Source of the DNA: an uncultured Pelagibacteraceae bacterium
GTDB lineage: Bacteria; Pseudomonadota; Alphaproteobacteria; Pelagibacterales; Pelagibacteraceae
DNA: 64,000 nucleotides
Assembly: GCA_902616245.1 (NCBI GenBank)
Contig: CACMSB010000001.1
Coordinates: forward strand, 124,001 to 188,000
Direction of reading: 5' to 3'
A program made the translations under genes and the position numbers. Numbering within the stretch: position 1 is the stretch's first letter; the number at the start of each line of letters is the position of its first letter. The notes beneath the pieces were generated by a model, which saw only the letters and a program-made list of their open reading frames with translations, ran no database searches and was not told the DNA's origin. Shown here in pieces: positions 11,501 to 19,123 of this stretch.

Positions 11501-11575
11501 CTCTTTTACAAGAATTTCTATGATTTCTACTTCTTCAAAATCTCCAATATCTGGAACTAGTAATTTTTCACTCAT
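8507..11575 (-). CDS. aceE: Pyruvate dehydrogenase E1 (homodimeric type) with fused N-terminal lipoyl domain
   Basis: Thiamine-diphosphate-dependent decarboxylase of the pyruvate dehydrogenase complex. At 1,022 residues it is about 130 longer than a standard AceE. Residues 1-80 are a complete lipoyl domain (Lys42 in ESDKSS) nearly identical in pattern to the one on the neighbouring E2. A low-complexity linker rich in Glu and Asn runs to about 140, then the E1 body follows: GGHIGTFASAA, GDGEIDEPE with the downstream NCNLQRLDG as the ThDP/Mg motif, and TAGRTTLAGEGLQHQDGHS near the active site. It is first in the aceE-aceF-dioxygenase-DMT operon, with its promoter region at 11576-11686. Confidence 0.96.
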   Translation of the reverse strand: MSEKLLVPDIGDFEEVEIIEILVKEGDKISKNDPVITLESDKSSVEVPSAFEGVVDSINIKIGDKVSKGDLILTLSSENGTKQKQQTIEKIPPATEKIIAEAENSNGYNNSELDTSAHKEIKVENTQVEEHNERLEIVQNNNDIDPQETKEWLESLSAVVHSEGPERAHFLIKQLIDQAYKEGSNIPYTQNTPYINTIPADEEIKSPGDQNIERKIRALIRWNSAVMVVRANMRDPSLGGHIGTFASAATLYDIGMNHFWRAKSNKFGGDLIYFQGHSAPGIYARAFLEGRLDEKQLDRFRQEVYPGGLSSYPHPWLMPKFWQFPTVSMGLGPMMATYQARFMKYLINRKLIKDENRKVWSFLGDGEIDEPEALGSIGLAAREKLDNLIYVVNCNLQRLDGPVRGNGKIIQELEGIFRGAGWNVIKVIWGSYWDPLLANDKSGLLVKRMNEAVDGEYQAFKAKGGLYVRDNFFGKYPELKNLVASYTDSDIWKLNRGGHDPHKVYAAYHKAINTKDRPTVILAKTIKGYGMGKSGESINTTHQQKKLGVDDLLYYRDRFDVPLTDEQVKNIEYFRPDENSEEIKYLKKRRLALGGYIPERSSFSKPIKTPSNDIFDFMKKSTGEKEMSTTMALVRMLTNLLRDKNVAPRLVPIIPDEARTFGMEGFFQKIGIYAHEGQKYEPEDSAQLSSYKEEKSGQVLEEGINEAGSMASWIAAGTSYSNHDIEMIPIYLFYSMFGFQRTGDFAWAAGDSQTRGFLIGATAGRTTLAGEGLQHQDGHSHLLASTIPNCISYDPTFHYELATIFKEGLRRMHEKHENIFYYITTMNENYSHPEMPKDCEEGILKGMYKIKDFSKNKKNKIQLLGSGTILREMIEAAEILQNEYQVDSEVWSVTSFNELRRDGLETERYNLLNPGGEKKISYVEKCLGKTEGPILAASDYMRMNSDQIRPYINKSFYSLGTDGFGRSDTRKNLRKFFEVDKEHIVAYGLSILSNEQLIASKHAVDAIKKYKIDKDKPMPTKL

Positions 11576-11686
11576 TTCGCTACTTGTATATATATATATT
11601 ATTTACTTTTAATAGATGTATATTTTTGACCATTATTAAAATTTAGTAAAATTAATAATAAATGTTAAAAGAATAGATTATATTTA

Positions 11687-11763
11687 GCGCCTGTAGCTCA
11701 ATTGGATAGAGCGCTTGGCTACGGACCAGGAGGTTCTGGGTTCGACTCCTAGCAGGCGCACCA
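11687..11763 (+). tRNA. tRNA-Arg (anticodon ACG)
   Basis: A complete cloverleaf can be drawn. The acceptor stem is GCGCCTG with CAGGCGC. The D-arm contains GCTCAATTGGATAGAGC. The anticodon stem is CTTGG/CCAGG around the loop CTACGGA (anticodon ACG), and the T-arm contains GGTTCGACTCC-type sequence. The discriminator is A, and the 3' CCA is genome-encoded. ACG is normally deaminated to ICG to read CGU, CGC and CGA. The next gene, a small membrane peptide, starts only 13 bases after the CCA. Confidence 0.97.
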
Positions 11764-11776
11764 AAAAGAAGGAAAA

Positions 11777-11860
11777 ATGAAAATATCTTTGCAAAAATCT
11801 GTAATTTATTTTTTTGTAATAGTGTTAATAATATTATTTTTAATAACTTTAATAATTTAA
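11777..11860 (+). CDS. 27-residue single-span membrane peptide
   Basis: A short ORF, MKISLQKSVIYFF followed by a run of Val, Ile, Leu, Phe and Thr to the stop. It has a basic N-terminus and one hydrophobic helix filling the rest, which predicts a single-pass inner-membrane peptide. An AAGGA sequence sits 4-8 bases before the ATG. Its TAA overlaps the ATG of the downstream thioesterase (TAATG), so the peptide could be a translational leader or a real small protein. I do not recognise a family. The good ribosome site and coupling argue that it is translated. Confidence 0.55.
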   Translation: MKISLQKSVIYFFVIVLIILFLITLII

Positions 11861-12279
11861 TGAAAAAATTTAAACAAATTAGCGTTAAAAAAGGTTTCAT
11901 GAGACACAATGGTGGTTTGCTACTAAGAGATATCTCAAAAACTAAATATGAATTTAAAACTAAAATAAAAAAAAACCATCTTAACAGAGCTGGCATAACT
12001 CATGGTGGGTATATAGCATCGATCATAGATACCGGGTGTGGATCTGGAGCCCATAGAATTTCGGGTAATCAGCCTTGCGTGACTATAACACTTAATATTA
12101 ACTTTATCGGACCTTCAACTATTGGTGATGAAATTTTTGGATATGTAAAAATTAAAAAAAAAACAAAAAGCATGGTTTTTTTAGAGTGCTATTTAGAATG
12201 TAAAGGTAAAATAATTGCATCCGCTACAGGTATTTGGAAAATACTTCAACGTAAGTTACCCCATGCAGGTCTAAGCTAA
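11860..12279 (+). CDS. PaaI-type hotdog-fold acyl-CoA thioesterase
   Basis: 139 residues with the hotdog thioesterase pattern: NRAGITHGGYIASIIDTGCG, where HGG and the following Asp are the active-site region of the PaaI/YbgC-like group, then a beta-rich second half (VTITLNINFIGPS). These enzymes hydrolyse acyl-CoA or aromatic acyl-CoA thioesters in the cytoplasm; the substrate is not predictable here. The start overlaps the stop of the preceding membrane peptide. Its TAA shares a CTAA tetranucleotide with the stop of the convergent TRAP permease. Confidence 0.85.
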   Translation: MKKFKQISVKKGFMRHNGGLLLRDISKTKYEFKTKIKKNHLNRAGITHGGYIASIIDTGCGSGAHRISGNQPCVTITLNINFIGPSTIGDEIFGYVKIKKKTKSMVFLECYLECKGKIIASATGIWKILQRKLPHAGLS

Positions 12280-14597
12280 ATTCTTCTTTTTATATTTAAA
12301 TAACCAAAGATTGATAAAAGAATAAGAGCGATAGGATAAATTATTTCTTTTTTTGGTCTATTCTGATTTTCAATTTTAAATTCATTAATAATATCTCCCA
12401 TATCTAAACCAGATTTTTTTGCAATTCCATTCCATTTTAAAGTATCAATTATGGTTTTATTATCTTCTACAACTAAGCTCATTCCATAATCATCTAAACT
12501 GAAATTTTCATCAAAACTATTTTTTTCAATTACAAATAATTTATATCTTTCGCCGTACTCTGTAAGTCTAGTAATTTTAATTCTTATCTCTTTATTATAA
12601 TCAAACTGTTTTTTGTTTATTTCTTCAATACTTAAATGGTTATATTTTGGGTAAAATTTATTTAGAATAAATTCTGGAGATAATAATGATATTGAAATTA
12701 TTAAAAAAATAATAATCTCATACCATCTCAGTTTATTTATAAACCATCCCTGAGTAGCAGAAGTAAATACTAAAATCCCAATCAATGAAGTTGCTATGAC
12801 CATTAAGCCATGCCATATACTTTCAATACCAATTAATAATAACTCGCTGTTAAATAAGAATACAATAGGAAGTATTCCTGTTCTCAGACTATACCAAAAT
12901 GCCTGGGCTCCTGTTCTTAATGGGTCTCCACCAGAAATAGCAGCTGCTGCGTAAGATGCTAAGCCAACTGGAGGTGTTACGTCCGCCATTAGACCAAAAT
13001 AGAATACGAACAAATGAACCGCAATTAAAGGAAAAATAAATCCTGATGCATTTCCAACATCAACAAGAACAGTTGCCATTAGAGACGCTACAACAACATA
13101 GTTTGCCGTGGTTGGTAAACCCATACCCAGCAGTAAACACAAAATAATAGTCAAAAATAAAAGAATAATAACATTATCTTTTGCAATCGACTCGATTACA
13201 ATTATTAAATTAGTGCTCAAACCTGTAGATCCAACTGCACCAACTATAATACCTGCTGTTGCAATTGCTATTCCGACACTAACCATATTCAAGGCGCCCT
13301 TTTCGAAACCAACAACAGTTTGGTTATACCAATATATTAAAGCATTCTTAAAGTTCTTTTCTTTGAAAAATTTATTTAAAAGATTGACTATAATTAATGT
13401 TATTGTTGCAAAAAAAATAGAGTAAGAAGCTGTAAGCCTCATATAAACCAGTAGATATATGAGAACGAATATTGGAACTAAAAAATGTATTCCTTCAAAA
13501 AATGTTTTTTTTAATTTTGGAATATCGTTTTCATCCATACCTTTTAAATTTAATTTAAGCGCTTCAAGGTGAGATATATAAAATAGTGCAATGTAAGAAA
13601 TTATAGCTGGTAAAAAAGCATGTTTGACAACTTCAAAATATGTAACTCCAATAAAACTTGCCATCACAAAAGCTGCTGCTCCCATAACTGGAGGCATTAT
13701 TTGACCATTAACTGATGAAGATACTTCGATTGCACCCGCTTTTTCTTTTGAAAAACCAGTATTTTTCATAATTGGAATTGTAAATGTTCCAGTTGTAACT
13801 GTATTAGCAATTGATGATCCTGAGATTAATCCTGTCATACCAGATCCAAGAATGGCTGCTTTGGCAGGTCCACCTCGCATTTTTCCAACCATTGCAAAAG
13901 CTAAATCTAAAAAATATTTGCCTCCTCCAGCAGTTTCTAAAAGTGCTCCAAAAAGTACAAAGAGAAAAATGAAATCAACAGAAACACCTATCGGAATTCC
14001 AAAAATTGCTTCTTGATCAAACCATTGAAAACCAACTAGACGTTTTAATGATAATCCACCATGTGAAATTATATCTGGTGCATATTGACCAAAATAAGAA
14101 AATAACAAAAAACAAACCGCAATAACGACTAATGGAATGCCTATTACTCTGCGAGTAGCCTCTAGAAGAATTAATATTCCAACTATTCCAAATATAAGTT
14201 CTACAGGAATAGTAAAATTATCAGAAAGATTTATTTTAAGTAATATTCCACCCCTATCTACTAATTGATCATAAAAAAAATAAATATATAAACAACAAAC
14301 CGCACCTGTTATCGCAATTAATATATCTATAAAATTTACTTTTTTACCCCGTGCATATGGAAATATTAAAAACGCTAACAAAAGTGCAAAACCAAGATGA
14401 ATTGCTCTAGCAGGTAAACCTTTAAACATTCCAAAATTAAGCCAAAATGGAAATGGAGAAGCATACCAAAGCTGAAATAAAGACCAGGTTATTGCAATAA
14501 CAGCAACTAACTTTAAATGAAATCCTGATAGGTTTCTTGTAGGAGAAAGATCTTCTTTAATCTTATTTTCAATTTTTTTTTCTATGTCTGCTGACAT
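12276..14597 (-). CDS. TRAP transporter, fused DctQM-type permease (TAXI class) with C-terminal DUF3394-like domain
   Basis: 773-residue fused permease of a tripartite ATP-independent periplasmic transporter. The N-terminal part (about 20-180) corresponds to the small DctQ-like subunit. The large DctM-like portion (about 190-620) has many transmembrane helices and conserved stretches such as ILGSGMTGLISGSSIANTV and SSVNGQIMPPVMGAAAF. The last 130 or so residues form a soluble PDZ/DUF3394-like tail ending in one more hydrophobic segment. Fused permeases of this kind pair with TAXI-family binding proteins, and that gene lies directly upstream. The ligand is unknown; C4-dicarboxylates or amino acids such as glutamate are family precedents. 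Confidence 0.92.
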   Translation of the reverse strand: MSADIEKKIENKIKEDLSPTRNLSGFHLKLVAVIAITWSLFQLWYASPFPFWLNFGMFKGLPARAIHLGFALLLAFLIFPYARGKKVNFIDILIAITGAVCCLYIYFFYDQLVDRGGILLKINLSDNFTIPVELIFGIVGILILLEATRRVIGIPLVVIAVCFLLFSYFGQYAPDIISHGGLSLKRLVGFQWFDQEAIFGIPIGVSVDFIFLFVLFGALLETAGGGKYFLDLAFAMVGKMRGGPAKAAILGSGMTGLISGSSIANTVTTGTFTIPIMKNTGFSKEKAGAIEVSSSVNGQIMPPVMGAAAFVMASFIGVTYFEVVKHAFLPAIISYIALFYISHLEALKLNLKGMDENDIPKLKKTFFEGIHFLVPIFVLIYLLVYMRLTASYSIFFATITLIIVNLLNKFFKEKNFKNALIYWYNQTVVGFEKGALNMVSVGIAIATAGIIVGAVGSTGLSTNLIIVIESIAKDNVIILLFLTIILCLLLGMGLPTTANYVVVASLMATVLVDVGNASGFIFPLIAVHLFVFYFGLMADVTPPVGLASYAAAAISGGDPLRTGAQAFWYSLRTGILPIVFLFNSELLLIGIESIWHGLMVIATSLIGILVFTSATQGWFINKLRWYEIIIFLIISISLLSPEFILNKFYPKYNHLSIEEINKKQFDYNKEIRIKITRLTEYGERYKLFVIEKNSFDENFSLDDYGMSLVVEDNKTIIDTLKWNGIAKKSGLDMGDIINEFKIENQNRPKKEIIYPIALILLSIFGYLNIKRRI

Positions 14598-14620
14598 TCA
14601 GCTTAATATATAAAAAAAAA

Positions 14621-14642
14621 GGCCCAATAGATATATTGGGCC
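14621..14642 (-). terminator. Hairpin with U-run between TRAP binding protein and permease
   Basis: GGCCCAATA and TATTGGGCC form a perfect 9-bp stem around a 4-base loop, followed on the minus strand by nine T residues. It lies between the binding-protein stop and the permease start, so it should terminate part of the transcript or protect the 3' end of the binding-protein mRNA. This fits the need for more binding protein than permease. Confidence 0.85.
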
Positions 14643-14666
14643 TCAATTTTTTTTATATAGATTTAA

Positions 14667-15674
14667 TTACATTAAACCAGCTTCTTTGTAGTATTTAACA
14701 GCTCCAGGATGAAGTGGTGCTGATAAACCATCAGCTATCATATTTTTTTTCTCTAAAGGAGCAAAAGCTGGATGTTGTTTTCTAAAATCATCAAAATTTT
14801 CAAAAACAGCTTTTGTAACTTGATAAACTAAATCTTCAGATACATCTACACTTGTTACTACAGTAGCTTTAACACCAAATGTAGTTACATCTTTTTTCTG
14901 TTTAGTATAAGTACCTTTTGGAATTGTTGCAGATGCATAATAATCAGCTCCACTAATAATTCCATTAATTACATCTCCTGTTAAATTGATTGGCATTGCT
15001 TTAGCCGCACATGTTGCCGCTTGTTCCATTGCTCCATTTGGAAAACCTACTGAATATCCAAACGCATCAATTTTACCATCGCATAGAGCTTTTACTTGCT
15101 CTGAAGATGTTAGCTCGGTAACTGATTTAAAGAAGCTGTTGTCAACTCCCATAGCTTTCATTAATTCTTCCATAGTTCCTCTTTGACCAGAACCTGGATT
15201 TCCAATGTTTACTACTTTTCCTTTGAGACCCATAAAATCTTTGACTTTTGCTTTTTTTCTAGCCCAGATTTGAAATGGCTCATTATGTACTGAGAAAACA
15301 GCTCTTAAATTTTTGAATTGTTTCCCTTCCCATTTGCTTGATCCATTGTAAGCATGATATTGCCAGTCAGATTGTGCTACACCAAATTGAAACTCGCCAT
15401 CTTTTATTTGTCCGATGTTATAATTTGAGCCTCCAGTTGAAGGAGCGGTACATCTGTAAGCTTTATCTTTCATACCTTTTTTTCTACCATGTTCAGCACT
15501 AATTGCTGATTTGTGTAACATTTTACAAATAGCATTTCCTGTCTGAAAATAAACTCCAGTTGGTCCTCCTGTGCCTATTGTAAAAAACTCTGCTGATTTT
15601 GCTATTGATCCGAATGAAAATATAGCAGCAAAAATAATCAGAGAGCTTGATATTGTTGATAATATTTTTTTCAT
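14667..15674 (-). CDS. TAXI-family TRAP transporter solute-binding protein
   Basis: Periplasmic ligand-binding component of the adjacent TRAP transporter. A signal peptide occupies about residues 1-27 (basic MKK start, hydrophobic core, small residues before AEFF). The mature protein begins with the TAXI-family pattern FFTIGTGGPTGVYFQTGNAICKML and contains GKVVNIGNPGSGQRG. The 335-residue length is usual. A strong GAGAGGG ribosome site precedes the ATG. First gene of a two-gene unit, separated from the permease gene by a terminator-like hairpin. Confidence 0.94.
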   Translation of the reverse strand: MKKILSTISSSLIIFAAIFSFGSIAKSAEFFTIGTGGPTGVYFQTGNAICKMLHKSAISAEHGRKKGMKDKAYRCTAPSTGGSNYNIGQIKDGEFQFGVAQSDWQYHAYNGSSKWEGKQFKNLRAVFSVHNEPFQIWARKKAKVKDFMGLKGKVVNIGNPGSGQRGTMEELMKAMGVDNSFFKSVTELTSSEQVKALCDGKIDAFGYSVGFPNGAMEQAATCAAKAMPINLTGDVINGIISGADYYASATIPKGTYTKQKKDVTTFGVKATVVTSVDVSEDLVYQVTKAVFENFDDFRKQHPAFAPLEKKNMIADGLSAPLHPGAVKYYKEAGLM

Positions 15675-15782
15675 ATACCCTCTCTAAAGTTTTAAAAACG
15701 AATCTAACTATTTATTACTACGAGTGTCTAGTAAATTCAGTTAGTATAAGTATTGTTAATTAAGGAATTTTTTAACTGATTA

Positions 15783-17006
15783 TTATTTTTCAACCCAAGA
15801 TTTTAATTTATTTACTCCTTCTACAACCTTAGGGGCGTACAACTTTATTAACTCATCATTAATATCAGTTTTTTCATTAATATTTTTCATAAATATACCG
15901 CCGTCAAAATCTGTAAAACTTAGACGAACAATCATCCTTTTTTCATCAAATCCAAAGTCACTTCCTGGAAGTAAAGCAATATTTAGATTAGTTAAAATTT
16001 CATCACACATAATTGAAGAATTATTAAATTTCTTGTTCAAAAATTCAGGCATCAAATAAAAGCCACCCATGGGTTTGTTCATAATAATATTATTAGATTT
16101 TAAATTTTTATATACGTATTCTCCAACAGCTTTAAGAATTTTTTTTGATTTTAAAATATATTCATCATGGTTAGCATTAAAAGCAGATATTGCAGCAAAC
16201 TGTATTGGTGAGCTTACGGCGGAAAATGTTTCACTTGCTAAAACTTTCATAGATTTAAGTAATTCAATTTTTTTCTTTGGTATTATAAAGTACCCAAGTC
16301 TCCACCCTCCAGCGCCAGACCATTTACTAAGTCCGTTACTTATTACGACATTATCAAGACAGTGTTCGAAAATAGAAATATAATTTTCATCAAACGTTAA
16401 TTCAGAATAAATTTCATCTGATAAAACTAAAATATTATACTTTTTTACTATTAAAGAAATTTCTTTTAAATTTTCACATACTTGTCCTGATGGATTATTT
16501 GGAGAATTAAGAAATAAAAGATATTTTTTATCTGGTTTTTTCAAAATAATTTTTTCTATTTCTTGAGCTTTAGGAAACCAATTATTTTCTGCAGATGTTT
16601 GTATCCAATTATAGTTATTTTTAGCTATTATTGATTGTGGCTTATAAGATACCCAACTTGGAGCTGGCAATAAAACTTCGCCTTCAAATGCTAAATGCAT
16701 CAAGAACATAAGCTCTTTGGTACCAGGACCTATTAAGACTTGATCTGAGTCAAAATTATAATTTTTCTTTTTTGACTCATATTTTGCGATTGAACCTCTT
16801 AATTTATCTAATCCTTGGATAGGTAAATAACTTTTTTGATGTGCATTTTTTTTTAATTCTTCAACAATAGTAATTGGAACTGGGAATGGTGATTGTCCAA
16901 ATCCAAACTTAATAATATTTTTTCCTTCAATTTCAATAGCTTTTGATTTTTCATTTATTTTTAGTGTTGCTGATAAACTTAAGTTTTTGATTGTATCTTT
17001 GATCAT
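15783..17006 (-). CDS. PLP-dependent class I aminotransferase (aspartate aminotransferase-like)
   Basis: 407-residue fold-type I aminotransferase. PLP-site features are visible in order: GPGTKELM (about 93-100, phosphate binding), LNSPNNPSGQ (about 167-175), SDEIYSEL (Asp197, Tyr200) and the Schiff-base Lys228 in SNGLSKWSGAGGWRLGY, followed by the carboxylate-binding Arg in RLSFTD near the C-terminus. The amino-acid substrate cannot be fixed from sequence. Its ATG overlaps the stop of the acetoacetyl-CoA synthetase gene (TAATG), so the two are likely co-expressed. Confidence 0.88.
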   Translation of the reverse strand: MIKDTIKNLSLSATLKINEKSKAIEIEGKNIIKFGFGQSPFPVPITIVEELKKNAHQKSYLPIQGLDKLRGSIAKYESKKKNYNFDSDQVLIGPGTKELMFLMHLAFEGEVLLPAPSWVSYKPQSIIAKNNYNWIQTSAENNWFPKAQEIEKIILKKPDKKYLLFLNSPNNPSGQVCENLKEISLIVKKYNILVLSDEIYSELTFDENYISIFEHCLDNVVISNGLSKWSGAGGWRLGYFIIPKKKIELLKSMKVLASETFSAVSSPIQFAAISAFNANHDEYILKSKKILKAVGEYVYKNLKSNNIIMNKPMGGFYLMPEFLNKKFNNSSIMCDEILTNLNIALLPGSDFGFDEKRMIVRLSFTDFDGGIFMKNINEKTDINDELIKLYAPKVVEGVNKLKSWVEK

Positions 17007-18961
17007 TACGATTTTAATTCAATAAGATTTTTATATTCATTTAAAGCAGATGGATTGGATAATGCTTCAATATTATTTATTTTGTTGCCGTCTATTATAT
17101 TTTTAACAGCTAACTCTACAATTTTACCATTCTTAGTTCTGGGAATATCATTTACTGCAATTATTTTAGCAGGTACATGTCTTGGAGAAGCCTCATATCT
17201 AATTGTTGTTTTTAATTTCGAAATTAATTTTTCATCTAATATATTATTTTTTGATAATATTACAAAAAGTAGTACTCTTACATCATTATCCCAAGATTGA
17301 CCTACTACGATAGACTCTTTTACTTCTTTAAATTTTTCTACAACAGAATAAATTTCAGCTGTGCCAAGTCTAACACCGCCCGGGTTTAATGTTGCATCAG
17401 ATCTTCCATAAATAATATAAGACCCATTATTCTTTCTCTCGGCATAATCTCCATGATGCCAAATATTTTTAAATTTTGAAAAATAAGCTTTTTTATATTT
17501 AACTTTTCCAGGATCATTCCAAAATTTTAAAGGCATTGATGGGAAAGGGTTTCTGCAAACTAATTCTCCTTTTTTATTTAAAATTGATTTACCTTTTTCA
17601 GAAAACACTGCTGTATCCATGCCGAGACCATTGTTTTGTATTTCGCCAATGTTTACAGATGAATAAATGTTTCCATGTACAAAACAAGAGACAATATCTG
17701 TTCCTCCAGAAATAGATGCTAAATGAACATTTTTTTTTATATTTCTGTAAATAAATTCAAAACCATCTTTAGAAAGTGGAGATCCTGTAGAACAAATCGT
17801 TTTTAAAAACTTGAGTTTTATTTTTTCTTTTACCTTTACATTCTGTTTAATAAGTTGATCAATATATTTCGCACTTATACCAAATAGAGTAACTTTCTCC
17901 TTATTTGCAATTTTTAACAATAACTCTGGAGATTTATGCATAGGAAAACCATCAAATAGCAATATTGATGCTTTAGATGCTAGGGCTGTAACAAGCCAAT
18001 TCCACATCATCCATCCACAAGTTGTAAAATAAAATACATTATCATTTGGTTTTATATTGCAATGTAATTGATGCTCTTTCAAATGTTGCAATAAAACACC
18101 ACCAGATCTATGGCAAATACATTTCGGTTTACCTGTAGTGCCGCTTGAGTATAAAATTGCTAATTCGTGGTCAAAATCAAATTTTTTTAATTTATTTCTG
18201 CTTATTTCAAGTTTTTTAATCTCAGTGAAATTATAAATTTTTATATTTTTAATTTTGTTAAATTTTCTTAATTTTTTTCCAGGGTAATTTAAAATTAATA
18301 CTGATTTTATACTTTTTATTTTTTTTAATATTTTAGGCAATCTCTCAATAATATTTATTTCCTTTCCGTTATAATAATATTTATCAGTAATAACTAGTAA
18401 TTTAGGTTTAATTTGGGAAAAACGTTCGATAACACCAGGTACACCAAAATCAGGTGAGCACGAGCTCCAGATTGATCCTATAGCGCTAGCACCTAAAAAA
18501 CACTCAACTGTTTCTATCTGATTTGGAGTATATGCTGCTATCCTATCCTTTTCAGAAATATTTATTTTTTTGTAAAATGTAATTATTTTTTTTACATCTA
18601 TATTAAGTTCTTTCCAGGATTTTTGCTCTCTGTAACCATTTTCACTAACAAATGTGATAGCTTTTTGATTGGAATTTTTAGCTAAAAGATTTTCTGCAAA
18701 ATTTAATTTTGAATTAACAAAAAACTTACTATTAATAAGGTCCTTTGTTAGTTTAAATTTATCAGTTTTTGCTCCAATTATCTCAAAATAGTTCCAAATA
18801 GAATTCCAAAAATCTTTTGGATTTTTTACACTCCAGTTTAGTAACTTTTTATATTTTCCAGAAAAATTGTATTTATAATTCTTTGAAACAAACTTCTCGT
18901 ATTTAAATAAATTCGAATTCTTTATAAGTTCTCTTGACGGTTCCCAAAGTTTTTTAGGCAT
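17006..18961 (-). CDS. aacS: Acetoacetyl-CoA synthetase (acetoacetate-CoA ligase)
   Basis: 651-residue member of the ANL adenylating family: it activates acetoacetate with ATP and CoA. The acetyl-CoA-synthetase N-terminal cap (MPKKLWEPS, KNPKDFWNSIWNYFEI) and the P-loop-like AMP motif LYSSGTTGKPKCICH are present. Further on are SGGTDIVSCFV, the adenylate-site WHHGDYAERK region, and a C-terminal lysine in PRTKNGKIVELAVKN. The Trp-rich N-terminus and the FTTCGWMMWNW stretch are characteristic of AacS rather than Acs. It may feed ketone-body or PHB-type carbon into acetyl-CoA. It starts the operon with the aminotransferase. Confidence 0.9.
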   Translation of the reverse strand: MPKKLWEPSRELIKNSNLFKYEKFVSKNYKYNFSGKYKKLLNWSVKNPKDFWNSIWNYFEIIGAKTDKFKLTKDLINSKFFVNSKLNFAENLLAKNSNQKAITFVSENGYREQKSWKELNIDVKKIITFYKKINISEKDRIAAYTPNQIETVECFLGASAIGSIWSSCSPDFGVPGVIERFSQIKPKLLVITDKYYYNGKEINIIERLPKILKKIKSIKSVLILNYPGKKLRKFNKIKNIKIYNFTEIKKLEISRNKLKKFDFDHELAILYSSGTTGKPKCICHRSGGVLLQHLKEHQLHCNIKPNDNVFYFTTCGWMMWNWLVTALASKASILLFDGFPMHKSPELLLKIANKEKVTLFGISAKYIDQLIKQNVKVKEKIKLKFLKTICSTGSPLSKDGFEFIYRNIKKNVHLASISGGTDIVSCFVHGNIYSSVNIGEIQNNGLGMDTAVFSEKGKSILNKKGELVCRNPFPSMPLKFWNDPGKVKYKKAYFSKFKNIWHHGDYAERKNNGSYIIYGRSDATLNPGGVRLGTAEIYSVVEKFKEVKESIVVGQSWDNDVRVLLFVILSKNNILDEKLISKLKTTIRYEASPRHVPAKIIAVNDIPRTKNGKIVELAVKNIIDGNKINNIEALSNPSALNEYKNLIELKS

Positions 18962-19123
18962 TAAAAATTTATATTTATATTGTATAATTTATGCTAACCT
19001 TAGATGATAAAAATTGAAAATGAGAACTTTTTCCTATCTGATTCGGACTAGTTTTAGTCTATTTTTGTTCTTTTTGAGTAACAAAATATAGTAGGCCAAA
19101 AAAAGATCATACTAAAAGTTGAT

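Noticed and set aside
11652..11996. 114-residue minus-strand ORF
   Set aside because: It is the antisense of tRNA-Arg, the small membrane peptide and the start of the thioesterase, with no own ribosome site or family.
19046..19075. Hairpin GACTA-GTTT-TAGTC followed by a T-rich stretch before the Suv3-like helicase
   Set aside because: The 5-bp stem is weak and the T-run is broken, so neither attenuator nor terminator is supported.
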